Below, one piece after another: positions 11,001-22,754 of a DNA stretch of 64,000 nt. The translations under genes and the position numbers were made by a program. Under the pieces are notes generated by a model. It did no database searches. It saw only the letters and a list, made by a program, of their open reading frames with translations, and was not told the DNA's origin. The DNA comes from Actinomortierella ambigua (lineage: Eukaryota; Mortierellomycota; Mortierellomycetes; Mortierellales; Mortierellaceae). Positions within the stretch are counted from its first letter, which is position 1, and every line of letters starts with the position of its first letter. The stretch lies in assembly GCA_016098155.1 (NCBI GenBank), contig JAAAJB010000049.1:33718-97717 (forward strand). Direction: 5' to 3'.

Positions 11001-13930
11001 CGCAATGTTTTTGCATGTATGGTGTCTGCTGATGAATGGCTGGTGGAAACTGTCGATGTTGTAGTTGTTGCTGTGTTCTTTGATGCAACGATCCGTCTTG
11101 ATTTCCGAGGGACCCAAGATTTTCACGTTGGATCATGCCTTCATGTAAAGAGGGTGTTCGCAAGAGAAATTGAGAATATGAAGGAGTGTACGATGGAAAA
11201 GTATGGTGGTACTGCCTGTTGATAGGATAACCCTCAAGGTCCGTCTGTAGTGCCCCAGAAGGATACGCGTTGTTGGATAGCGCCTGTTGGGTCGGGTGTG
11301 GTGGGCACGACTGTCCCGCAAATGGTGAACCTGTCAGCTCTTGTTGGGAAAGTAAGGAGTCCTTCAGAGCCGGGTCGATAGGATGCTGTTTATCCTTGCC
11401 TGCCATTGAGTGTATCGGTGTATTGTCTGCTCCATGTGAACAGAAGGGACAAATAACAGAGGGGCTATTGAGCAATCTGAGTGACCGATGCTTTTCATGG
11501 CGGTGGCAAACGCTGCAAACACGATGCCCACATGTGCCAAATGAAACGTTGGCAGCTTGCACTCGGCAGAGGGCACACATGCTGATGTTGATAATACCGC
11601 CAAATGGCACTGTTGCCGCAGTCACTGGGATCACACCATAGACGTGTTGCGGTGCAAGACTGGGAGGCGTAAAATGGGGATGTAAACTTGTCGCCGAAGA
11701 GCTTTGTGACGTCTTTGAATAATCCTGCTGTGGAGAATCCTGAAGAGGATTGGTGTTACGTAGCGCCATATCCCCACGCGATGATGCTGAGCAGACGGAG
11801 CTGCGTTGACTTCCTGACCTGTGTGTATTGCTATCGAGCGCTGGGAGCATGCCTATAGATCCACGGGTTCCAGAGTCTAGCGAGCCCTGTGATGGAGTCG
11901 TCGAAGAGTCGGGGGAGGTAAGTGCATTGTACACTTGTTTGACAGCCAAAAAATCGTATTCTCCCTCGCTCATTGTGTCTGCTCGGTCATGGTTACGGTG
12001 TAGGGCAGGAGGGGTGGTTGGTACATGAAGATCTGCAGCAGTGCTCCTTGCGTTGGATGCCCAAGGATTGAACGCGGTAGCCGAGGAGGAAGAAGGTACC
12101 AGCGTATCACCCTCCATGTGAGGCACCGCAAACATGTAACTGTTGTCGTGGTGAATATCATTCTGCCTTCCTGGGTTGCTGTCCTTCCTCCGTTGATCCA
12201 CACTCGTCGTACGCCGATGCAAGCTAGGAGTTGCCAAAGGAAGACTGGGTAGTGGTGGTTGAATGGGATTGGGGAGCACACGACTATGTCGCCCCGATGA
12301 TTCAACGGGTGTTGATCCTGATAGCATCGACTGAGGCTGGTTCAGCACTACCGTGAATGGCTGCAAAAATGTATCTGACGAGCTCTGTCGACGAAGCGGC
12401 AAAGCACCACCAGCTCCTACAGCAGAAGGGGAGGGGCGCTCTAGCCTTGGTGAACTGTCAGATAGACCATCTTGCGAGTTCTGAAGCTGAAGAGATGAGG
12501 ATTGCCGACGGTGCGATGGTGGTGCAATAGTGGAGGGCATTGCAGCCTAAAATGTCCTCAACGGCAAAAAGAGAAAAACGAAAGTGGTGGTTTGAAGTGG
12601 CGGTTAAGCGGACATATTGTTTGACTGTTGGGGTGTAGGTGAGAAAAGTTTGGATGTGAATGTGGTAAAGGAAGGAGAAAAGGGGTATTGGGAAGAGGGC
12701 AAGTTTTAAAAGCAAATGGTCGACCTCACACAGGCGTATACATTTACACACGCCTGAACCGTTCACACACTCTCTTCACGCAGAGGGGAGGCAAATGGCT
12801 AGTGTAATCTTCGTCGTGTAGAGCATGCTTAAAGCATGGGACAAAAAATAAAAGTAGAGTGAAGGACTTATGCATACGCTCTCCCCCCTTTCCCCCCGAT
12901 TTTTCTGCCTCATCTCATCCCGCGACAAGAAAGAGGCAGTGTTGGTAGACAATGGTGTGTGCCAGACGGCCAAGGGGTAGTATCCACGCGTGTTGCCATG
13001 TGTCGGATGTGACAACAGGCAACAGAAAAAAAATCCACATCATTGATATGGTGTGCAAAAGCTTTGTAAGAGGTGTGAGGCACTGATGCGTAAAAGGAGG
13101 GGTTTGGATTGGGGGGTGTGAAAGGGCGAAGGAGAAGGAGGGCAGAAGAAGAAAGGGATGCGTAGACTGAAGAGAAGGGGTGAAGGGGGCTGAGGTGGAG
13201 GGAGGGGTGATCAAGAGAGCGTTCTCTTGTTGACCATTGTGGGGCAGACGCAGAATCGAGTCTTTGGGCGTGCAACGTGCAGACACTGCAGCGAGGGTCC
13301 AGTGGGGATGGCAATCAAGGTATAACCATGTATTAATATAGACACCCTGCTTCCCAAATACAAAGAACAGCAGTAGTAGCGGCTGAAACAGCGTATAGAG
13401 GTGTGAAGAGCCAGAGAAGAGTGAATGGACTGATAGAGGAGATGTAAGGCATTTAATGCATCGTGAAGAGATTGTACCTGCTGCGGGTTCGAGGCATTGC
13501 TACTGGATTGGCCAAGGTGAGACATAGATGCTCTCCTCGTAATGCCCTCCATGGCAAGATGGTAGTGTCGTTCTTGTGAGAAGCTCATTAGGCTCGAGCT
13601 TGACCATGAGCCCTCAAAGTCAAAAGGATAAAGGTGCGACGTCAAAGATCTTGGCTTTGGCAGCTGACCGATTTGCGCAGGACCCGATGGCAATATAGAC
13701 TCATCCACTTGTGGCTGCCCAGGCACTGTGCTCTCTGTGATATGTTCAATGCCACTACCGTCACTCGTTTGATGGTGATTGGGGACAACGAGGGGCATGG
13801 ACCATGACGTTGGAATGTTGAGTGTAAATTGACGGGGATCTGTCGAAGGGAAGGGTGGGGGACTATGGTGTCCGGAAGAGCTTGGAGAAGTGATTCTCTG
13901 GTTGCTGAGAGGCTTCTCAGGGAGCTCCAT
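8004..13930 (-). CDS. RING-finger and RRM-domain protein, large and mostly disordered
   Basis: The combination suggests an RNA-binding ubiquitin ligase or ligase-like adaptor; function is unassigned. Proposed exons 13930-13478, 12546-10573, 10413-9694 and 9548-8004 are all in phase 0 and give 1563 residues. A C3HC4 RING is visible in the second exon: CALC, 11 residues, CGH, two residues, CSVC, 18 residues, CPFC. An RRM follows, starting WAVVRITN/IPWDVSLQDM as in hnRNP F/H-type RRMs, with a second strand near TFNSAFVEF. After it comes a conserved-looking block (LSIIAKYPWHRPQLV, then a helical stretch), then a Ser/Pro/Gln-rich tail. The rest is low complexity. The first exon is less sure: its 931 nt intron has a good acceptor, but translation could instead begin at 12540, giving 1410 residues. 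The intron inside the RRM has no stop codon. Confidence 0.8.
10414..10572 (-). other. Stop-free 159 nt intron at the start of the RRM
   Basis: GTATGT and TTGCAG borders join ITN to IPWDVS, restoring the usual RRM beta-1. The intron is 53 codons long with no in-frame stop, so an unspliced transcript would still encode full-length protein with 53 extra residues breaking the RRM. Confidence 0.75.
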
Positions 13931-16572
13931 CCTTTCAAGGATGGCGGAGTACCGTATCTTGAGGAATTATGCAGATGGACGTAGAGGCCTTACCAAAGCT
14001 TGCCTGGAAAGGGCTGAAAGGGCACGGATTAATCTTGGTGGTGTGCTCCCAGGATGATGTTGCAGGTGTAGGTGTGAGGAACGGGCAGGGCTTAGCAGGT
14101 GGATGCTGTCGAATGATCAAGGACAGGGGCAGGGGACGGCCAAAGGCGTTACCGAGATGAAAGCACCAATTTATGTCCAGATTTGGATTTGGCTTGGAAT
14201 ACCGCGTGAAGGGAAGGTGACTAGGAGACACAAACTGGTGGCGGGTGGAGCGCAAAGGAGGGCGTTTCGCAAGAGGCAGGAAAGAGGGACCAAGAAGAAG
14301 TGCGATGAGTGCTTGCAGCTGCTATACGGAAAATAGGTAGAGATATGAAATCATCGTGCTGTGGTTGATGTTGAATGGAGAAGGGTATTTCAGCCACGAC
14401 CACTCCTGAGCATAGGAGCGGAGAGAGGCAGAATGGTGGCCAGAAGCTGTGTTTTGGTACTGAGGAAAAGAGCAAAAGAGTGTTGTTAACGTGCAATAGA
14501 ACGCACTGAGATGGGGGGAGAGATCATTGAGTGCGTGAGAGTGATGCCGAAGTAAGGAGAGGAAAAAAAAGGAGGAAAAAGAAAGAGAGAGTAAAAGAGA
14601 GTGAGTGGGAGAGAAGATGAATAGGATTAGCGTTGCTGGGGCATGAAAAGGACCCTGAATCTCTCAGAGCTGTCTGTAGACACAGGCCATCGCTCCTGGG
14701 TGCTTGGCCTTGCTGACTTGCTTGTCACTGCATGAAAATAACACGCACACGCACTCTCTCTCGCGTGCTCTCTCTTTCTCTCTTTTTCTCTTTTTCTCTT
14801 TCACTCTTTCTCACTCTCTCTTTTTCTCGCCTTCGCTTACATGGTTCATCTTCTTTGGTACTTTGTGTTCACAGAGATTAGTCGTGAACACCAGCTCTGT
14901 TTCTTGGATACTCTTGGCAGGTCAGTGAGAGCGCCTCCTACTTGTATCTAGTCCAACCGTTGATCATTGTTTCCTGGTTGCCCCTCCCTCCGTGATCGCC
15001 ACCCATGTGTACTGTTCATTGAGTGTTTGGTGTTACTGTTGCATCCATTCCCACAAACACAGACACTCGCGTTTACTTGCTTGTTGCCCAATGGAGAATA
15101 GACTGCAAACATACAGAAAGGCCTGGCGCCTCCTAGTTACATATTGTCCTAGATGGCAAAGACTATTAAGGTGGTGTCGATCAGGCCTCTGCTACTGGTA
15201 GTCGAGTCAAAAGTAGGTCGGACCACCGCTTTCTCTACTTGTCGCCATGCCAGCTAAGGAACCTGCAGTGAGCCACTGAGAGAACGAAGCGAGGCATGAG
15301 AGGAAGGATGAGCCCTGAATCTAGGAGAGCAGAGGGCGAGGAGGCACAAGACAAAGTTGTTGGCTATCTTCGGAATAGAGCAGTCATTGGCTACGATGAA
15401 CGGTGCTTGACAATTGAGGCACTGGAATTGTCGACATACTGCTAAGGGGCTTGTTGCACAATAAGGATGAATCCCGACAGGAGTATTGGAGGAAGAGACA
15501 CTTCATAAGTAGAGGAAGGAGGGGGGGGCAAACATTATGCGCCATGCACAAACCAAGAGAGTGGATGACCGGTGCGTGGGGCAAACCTAAAAAAGGGGCC
15601 ATGGTGTCTGCCAGGAAAGTAGAGGCGGTCTGTATGCCTGCATGCCTGACTGCCTTTTATCTTTCTCTCTTTGTTGTTGTTCGTGATGATACTGGCGTTG
15701 TTGGTGCAGGCAGGTACAGCTTTATATAGGACTCATCAATGCAACTCAAACATGTGGATTGCCAGGTTACCGAGGCAATAGAGCGAGTCTGGACAATCTG
15801 CACGCATCTGTCATCATAGAGCCCCGTGTGGCGTTCTGTGAAAGTAACTGCTCTCAGCACAACAGAGAACAGCCTGAATTTGGCAAGTAGAAGTCAACAG
15901 CAGGGGATGGGGCTCTCCGAGTCGTCGCGGGCTGCTGTGCAGTTCATGACAATAGAGAGAGGGAGAGAGAGACAGAGAGAGATGGGGTAGACGACATGGT
16001 AGTCTGGCTGAGATACAGGTGGGAAGAGGAGCGCTGAAAATAAACGCCCTTTTGGGACATGTACAGTACTGTTCAGCTGGCAAGGCTGTAATGATAGAGA
16101 GTCAAATTGCGATTGTTTTTGTGTCTCATTTCATCACAACCTTATTCAACTGTCCACCTGGCGGACGGGGGATGAAATAGGCCTGCACCACCTTCTACGC
16201 CCCTCATCGCCATCATCTTGTGCTCTTTGAGTCATTCAGTCTTCTTTGTTGGCAGCAATTCATCTTTTGCTCATCTTCCATTCTCGCCTCTACTTTCACC
16301 TCGCCTCGTCCCACTCTCTTTTTCTCCTAAACCCTTCTCACCAGCCGTGTTCCTCGAACTTCCTCTCCGAGGGAAATTATCACAGCACTTTCCCCCCCCC
16401 CCCCCCCCTTCCAAGGCATCAACTTAACCGTTTGATCACTCCTCGGTTTATTGCCCTGAAACAGAGCCTGTCACGTTCCTCGTCTACTTTTTACCCCTGA
16501 GTGAGAGTGCCCTGCCTATTTCCAACTGCCGCCAACACGACTTAGTGCCTTCAGCAACTCCTTCCATCACCA
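13931..16572. other. Divergent intergenic region, 2.6 kb, no gene seen
   Basis: It lies between the RING/RRM gene and the CSC1-like gene. It contains a strong CT tract at about 14753-14830, a GA tract at about 15954-15981 and the C-run at 16392-16408. No frame shows a recognisable domain or a plausible exon chain. Confidence 0.5.
16392..16408. repeat. Poly-C run of 17
   Basis: This homopolymer sits 165 bases upstream of the CSC1-like start codon, inside a pyrimidine-rich leader. Its length is likely to vary or be misassembled. Confidence 0.9.
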
Positions 16573-19500
16573 ATGACTTCCATTGCGAACATCAATCCCG
16601 ATCTCCAGGCCGCGGCTCTTGGTATCAATGTTGGCACCAACGTTGCCCTCTCCCTTATTACCCTCGGCGCCTTTTGCTGGCTCCGACCAAAGAACGGAGG
16701 TAACTTTCTCCACACCATTACCATTTTAAGCATGCTCTTCCCCCCCTCTCCCTTCCTTCCCGCCGGGTTGCCTGTCCTTCCAGACCCATCTGGCAGCTAT
16801 CTGGTTGTTCCAACATAGACGGGAATCTCCAGCTGAGCTGCAAATCTTTTTTGCATGTCATCAAACTAACGGTTAGCCCATCGATGTCTGACACTCCAAA
16901 CTTAACCACGCTAGTTGTCTACGAAAAAAAGTACCAAGTTTCGCCAGAAGAGTAAGAATATACATCCTTTATTTTAATTGACGCTTTCCGTACAACCGCC
17001 CATCCTCGGCGGAGACTAGCTGTGAACTTGTCCTCCCACCTCTCAAGCAACTCCGACTTAATTCCTCCTCCTCTCCCTACCATACTTGTCTTTTTTTTTC
17101 CCCCGCTGTACTGATAGGAAGCGAGCACCCAAACTCGCGAGCGGATACTTTTCATGGATGGGGCCTGTCTACCACTGCCCGGATGAAGTTCTGGCGGAAA
17201 AGATTGGGCTTGATGCCGTTGTCTTCATTCGGTTTATCCGCATGTGCCGCAACATTTTTATAGCACTCATGATATTAGGCTGTGGCGCTCTAATACCGAT
17301 CAACATCATCATCTCCAAGCGCGGGCTCAAGCCGGAGGACGAGCAACCAGACACGATCCAGCTTATGACGATGTCTGGTGTGTTGGATGTGAATTGGATG
17401 TGGGCGCACGTTGGTGCCATGTGGCTCTTTAGTCTGATTGTCTTGGCCGCTGTCTGGTGGAACTACAAAAAGTTTCTAGACTTTCGTATCAAGTATTATG
17501 AGAGCAGCGACTACCAGACCAATGTCGCTTCAAGGACGCTCATGTTAGCAAGCTTGCCGACATCCCTCCAGAGCGACGAAAAGATTATGCAGCTTATGTC
17601 GAGCCTTGGCGTGCAAGATCAGCCTGTTCAGGCTCTGGTGGGCCGTAAGGTCAATGGCCTGCCCGAGCTAATGAAGAAGCACAAGGAGATGGTAACGCAG
17701 CTCGAACAGGTCATGACCAAATACTTTGCAGGTAAGTGGTTTGGCACACTCACTTTTGTGCGTCCAGAAAAAAAATAAACTGGACAATTCGTATGACTTA
17801 TATATATTTCTCTTTTGCTCAATTTAACTACCCAGACCCCAACAAGCTTCCCGAGAAGAGACCCACTGTCACCCTTGGAGTTTGTGGATCAAAAGTAGAT
17901 GCTATTGACTACTACTCTCAGCAGATCGAGCAGCTGGCCGACCAGATCGAGCAGACGCGAGCGGCTGTCTCCAAGTCTGCCCCCACCAACTATGGCTTCG
18001 TTTCTTATGCAACGATCCAAGCCGCGCATCGTGTGGCCAAGGAGGTCTCGAGTGTCATTGTCTGGCGCCAGCGGACCAAGATGGTTGACCCTCCAGATGT
18101 GTTCCTCTCGCCCGATCCCAAGGACATTGTCTGGATCAATGTGTCGAATCCAAAGCAACTTCGACAGAGCCGTGCTGTGATTGTCAAGACTCTCTTTGTG
18201 GTCGCCTCCTTCCTGTTTTTCATCCCAATGATGTCATTGTCCGCGTTTTCCCGACTGGAGAACCTCATTGGATATTTCCCGTCGACTGAGCCTTGGTTCG
18301 ATGAGCACCCGTTTGTCTTTGGCATTGTGCAGTCGTTGCTGCCGATTATTTTCATGGATATCCTCTTTCTCATCATCCGCAAGTTGATCACCTACTTGGC
18401 ATTCATCCAGGGCAACATTACAAAGTCGTCAACCGATCGTTCGACTCTTGCCAAGTTTTACCTGTTCTTTACCGTCAACAACCTCATTGTCCTCGCCCTC
18501 TCGTCCACCATTCTTGGCTTCTTTTCCAAGATCAAGTACATCCTTGAGAACGGCCTCAATTCATCTAGTTGGGAGCAGATGAAGGAGTTTATGGCCTCCC
18601 AAGACATCTTGAAGCTCCTCGCTGAGCAGGTCATCAGCACGAGTCTATTTTGGATCAACTACCTTTCGCTCCGCAACTTTGGTGCCCTGCTCGACCTGTT
18701 CCAACTTATCTCGCTCTTCACCTACTGGGCCAAGGCTAGTTTGACTCCCCGGCAGGCGAAGGCTCTCGACAAACCCCCCGTCTTTGACTTCCCACTCTAC
18801 TTTTCATCGCACCTGTTCTTGCTGACCGTCGCGCTGCTGTACTCGGTCATGGCCCCTCTTGCCCTCGTCTTTGCCACTGTGTACTTTTCCTTGTCATGCC
18901 TCGTGTACAAGTATCAGCTGATGTATGTTTTCCGCACCAAGGTTGAGACAGGCGGTCGTCTGTTCCGTGTGGTCTTTAACCGCGTGATCGCGGCCCTGTT
19001 GCTCTTCCAGGTGGTCATGATTGGTGTGATCAATGTCAAGAAGGCACACTGGCACACGATTGCCATTGTCCCGTTACCGATTCTCTCGGTGCTGTTCAAG
19101 ATCTTCCTCACCCGTCAGTATGACCCCAGGATTGACTTTTATGATTATGGATCGACCCACAACGAGGCACATCTCTACACCAACAAGCCTGGCAAGGGCG
19201 ATGCGGACCAAGCTGGTAGTGGCGCTAACCTGTCAGCCAAGTTTGAAAACCCTGCACTTAATGCCAGGATGGTCGCTGCCTTAGTGCCTGATGCTGCAAA
19301 GAAGATGCTTAGTAGTAGGGTGCTGAACGGCGGCAACGATCACAAGAAGGACACCAAGAAGGACACCAAGAAGGACGCTAAGAAGGACACCAAGACAAAG
19401 AATGGCAGTGCCGCAGCTTCCTCACAAGGAACAAGCGGATCGTCGCCTGTGGGGTCGGGAGGGTACCAGAAGCAGAGCTCGATGGGCTACGATCGTCACC

Positions 19501-20693
19501 ACCACAGCCAGCACCAGCATACCTCAAACGAGGTATATGAGATGGGTCATCTGAAGAAAGGCGCTAAACCCACTGGCCCTGGCGGATTCCAACTTCTCGG
19601 CGCAGATCCTTTGGATGGCTATCTCAGCGATGATGCGGCTGTCTCGGCCAACCATCGTCATCAGCAACCCTCGTATCAGAAGCAAGAATACCAGACCTCT
19701 CAACAGCAGCAGCAATACTATGCAAAGCAGGAGTATGAAGGCCCGGCCTCACCCATGAACCAGCCAAGGAATCCGTATCGTGCTCACAACCCTGTTGACA
19801 TGCCGGACAGCGTTTCTGGCAATTCAACGCAACAACAGCAGCAGTCCAGTCCCGCATACACCACGCAACCTCCTCAGACCTATGGCTCATCGGATATGAC
19901 CTCATTTGTGGCTGGAAGATACCAAGCGGATCAGGCTTACAACCCTCGTACTCAGCAGTACGGCCGATCGGGTCCCTCAACCACGCGGGGCGGCAACGGT
20001 GCGAGCATTAACGAGAGTAAGACTTCTACCCCCGAGAAGCCAAACTATCTCGAGATGGCCAGGGTGCACCAGACGGACAACTACAAGACAACAGGCAAGG
20101 CCACTCAATACGAGGAAGCCCGCTCGCTGCATCTGCCGCCAGCAAAGAACATCTTTGTCAAGTCACCTAGACATCAACAACAACAGCAACAGCAGCAACA
20201 ACAACAGACACAGCCTGGAAGCTCCAGCTTTGTGGATCCCTCAGCCGAGCAACCCCTGAGTCCAACAACGACATCGACCGTTCCCGGGATTGAGAATCCT
20301 TTCTCGAGCCAAGACGACCAGGGTTCTTCAGTGCAACAGCATCTGCATTCCGCATCAGCAACCACCAGCTCTCCTTCCCACTCTCACCGCCGGACGCCTT
20401 CCTCGCCTTCTTCTCATCGTCGCTCACCTAGCTCCCCTAGCCAACGCGCTGCGCGTTCGCCACGTATGCTTCAAGATTCGTCGACGCCTCGGTCACCTAC
20501 TACATCGCATCGACTCCCACAGCGTATGCAGACTGAGCCAGCCCTGCACCATTCGCGCTCATCGCCTGCTCTGTCGCAGCAGCGCCAGCAGCAGCAACAG
20601 TACGAGTATCAATACCCCGATGAATCCCAAAACTACCAACCTTCAAGGCCGACGCGGTCGCAAACGATGGCCAATGACCGGTATCGTAGCTGA
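16573..20693 (+). CDS. CSC1/OSCA-type calcium-permeable osmosensitive cation channel
   Basis: The family (RSN1/PHM7, DUF221) forms mechanically or osmotically gated cation channels in eukaryotic membranes. Exons 16573-16699, 16915-16951, 17118-17731 and 17836-20693 give 1211 residues. The order is an N-terminal membrane segment (NVALSLITLGAFCWL), the cytosolic entry YEKKYQVSPEE, two membrane segments around RMCRNIFIALMILGCGAL and AMWLFSLIVLAAVWW, the cytosolic RNA-binding-like domain (TNYGFVSYATIQAAHRVAKE), then the multi-pass RSN1 7TM core from about residue 400 to 720. The 37 nt second exon is needed to keep frame. After the core comes a long hydrophilic tail with a lysine/aspartate repeat (KKDTKKDTKKDAKKD), His/Gln-rich stretches, a poly-Gln run near 20175-20207 and Ser/Arg/Pro-rich sequence. 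The tail is much longer than in typical fungal members. Confidence 0.92.
20175..20207 (+). repeat. CAA/CAG tract encoding poly-Gln in channel tail
   Basis: About eleven consecutive Gln codons, mixing CAA and CAG, lie in the predicted disordered C-terminal tail of the CSC1-like channel. The mixture suggests selection on the peptide or an old expansion rather than a fresh pure repeat. Confidence 0.8.
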
Positions 20694-20892
20694 ACAAACC
20701 CCCCCCCCCCCAGACACAAAAAACCGACCATGGAGGCAACCACACCTTAATAGAGATTCGATTATATAATTTTTGTCAATCAGCTCCACTTTATTGCGAG
20801 AACAGAAAGAGGAAAAAGGTGAACGATCGCGTCCTGAGATTCAACTGAAGGAGAAAGTAACAATGTTTTTCCCTGAATCAGCGAAAGCTCGT

Positions 20893-22517
20893 TTATCGCA
20901 GGCGACGGGCCTCACGCTCGGACTCCATAAGGCAGAGGATATCGCCTGTAAAAGACAAAAAAGAGGTAGGGAAAAAATGATGAGTTAGTCGTCTTTGCGA
21001 AATGCAGCGCTGTTGAAACAAAATAACGAAAAAGGAGCTACAAAAGTGCCCTCCAGTGTTGTTGCAATATGAGATGAAGGTTGCTGATCGTTGCTGAAGG
21101 GTAAAAAAAAGTTGATCCAATGCCATGTCAAAGCACGCCGTCCACGATCTGAAGGTGAAACACACGGCCATCAAGAATATCGTTTCTACCATTGAGGGTG
21201 ACTATCCAAGCAACAAGTCGTTTTCGCGCCGTCGATGTAGTTGGCGGTTTTCAGACGCGACTTGTTCCGTGTTAACCTCTCCAACGTACTGTTCCTTTCC
21301 AACGAGTGACAATAACGCCTATTGGCTTGCCAAAGACCTCATTTGAAAGAAAAATTTGAGGTTTGCTGATAGGAGCGCCATGATATCTGCTGCGCCCACC
21401 AAATGTTGGATTTGTTGTGGTTTTCTGGACCTTGTGCCTCGCTCCTTTTCCTGATCCTCATTGCGCCGACCCTTCAGTGCTACAAGCTAAAGCCTTAAAG
21501 AACTTGGAACCAAAGGAAAAGCAAAACGGCATGGGCATCAAAGATACGTACCCTCACGGACGGGACCCTTGACGTTACGGATGATGTTGCGAACGCTGTG
21601 GGGGTTGGAGGGGTCATCGTTCAACTCGACCTTGACCTGGGTGACACCACCGCGGGAGCCGGTACGGCCGAGGACCTTGAGAACTTTGGCGTGCTTGACA
21701 ACGGTCTTGGTGTCCTGATAGACGTCAAGGGTATTCAATTGCAGAAAGGACGTTGTTAATATCCGTTTTTCGTCAAAAAGTTCTCGCACCTCTCGCTGAA
21801 GGGGAGTGGCGGCAGTTGATGGAAAAGGGGAGGTTGATGGACGATCCTAGTGCCACTATGCGATGCTTTCTCTTTGATGCTGCGTGTTGTGATCCTGGTT
21901 CCATCCTACGTTGAAGAGGTCGACACTGTACATTCCTGCTCGTTCTGAACGACTTCTCTAACGCCGGTGCTACCATCAGCCGCTTGAAGGCAAAGCAGTG
22001 GCCCATCGCACAGCGACCTGATGCAAGGTGACGCCCTGGTGTCTGGACATCACAGTTGATGGCTCAGTCTTTCTTCCTCTGGACAATCCTCAATCATAGG
22101 TCTGCCCTACGAGAACTCTGATCTGATGACTGCCTCCTCCTTCAAGACTAAAGCTTTGGACGACGCTGATGAATCCTAGCTCCGGGGTAAAGTTGACTGT
22201 CTGACGCATAGGTTGACAAGGGAGCACTGTCAGATGTACAGAGCCAGGGAGACGCAAGACCTTCCATCATAGTCTCCTCTGGGCCAACTGATCTCGGACA
22301 GTACTTTCTTGATGCTAAAGTCCAGCGCCTCGTTGTGTTTGATGGTTGTGAGCAACGCAGTCCTTCGACTTGGCAGAGTGTTTGCTGGTAGATGATAGTT
22401 TCCAGGAGGGTTGGCTGAAGTGGTTTGGCGGTCCTGGAGGATGATGGATCGATGGATGGATGACGATGCGGCATGGATGCGCCCTTCCCCCTATGCTTCG
22501 GATAGGCCCAGTACCAT
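20893..22517 (-). CDS. RPS28: Small ribosomal subunit protein eS28
   Basis: eS28 is a small 40S protein near the mRNA exit. Exon 21714-21552 encodes [20 protein letters not shown] and the run up to GPVREG; exon 20945-20893 finishes with [16 protein letters not shown], the nearly invariant family end. Neither exon has a start codon in frame. The best source of the initiator is ATG at 22517-22515: it has a strong context (ATCACC before, G after), follows a pyrimidine-rich leader (GTCTCTCTCGTTTTT) and is immediately followed by GTACTG, the same donor used by NPR2 intron 1. That gives 72 residues, near the usual 67-69; the extra residues (PSNPHSV) fall between the strands at ELNDD and NIIRN. Introns would be 800 and 606 nt, large for so small a gene. 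A second candidate ATG followed by GT is at 21976-21974. Confidence 0.88.
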
Positions 22518-22754
22518 GGTGATAAAAACGAGAGAGACCGAATCACCACCGCTCACTCTGAAATTTTAAACGCATATGTATCACGTGATGAAAATGGCAA
22601 GGCGGCAATGGCTAGACCCGCATCGCCTCCCCCCTTCATGCCTGCTCGACTCGCCTCGCCCAACCTCCACCTCCACCTCCACCTCCTTCATTCCTGCGCC
22701 CTTTATTTGTCACGCCGATCCATCACCAGAAACATCAGCACTTTTAAGAAGAAA
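22518..22754. promoter_or_regulatory. Divergent promoter of RPS28 and the CENP-B-like gene
   Basis: This 237 bp spacer separates two outward-facing start codons. It contains the palindromic E-box TCACGTGA at 22581-22588, the core recognised by bHLH factors such as Cbf1, and an A/T-rich AAATTTTAAA just before it. Motif evidence only. Confidence 0.4.

Noticed and set aside
22115..22205. C/D-box snoRNA-like motifs (TGATGA and CTGA) near eS28 intron 1
   Set aside because: They are on the strand opposite to the intron, lack a closing stem, and such short motifs are common by chance.
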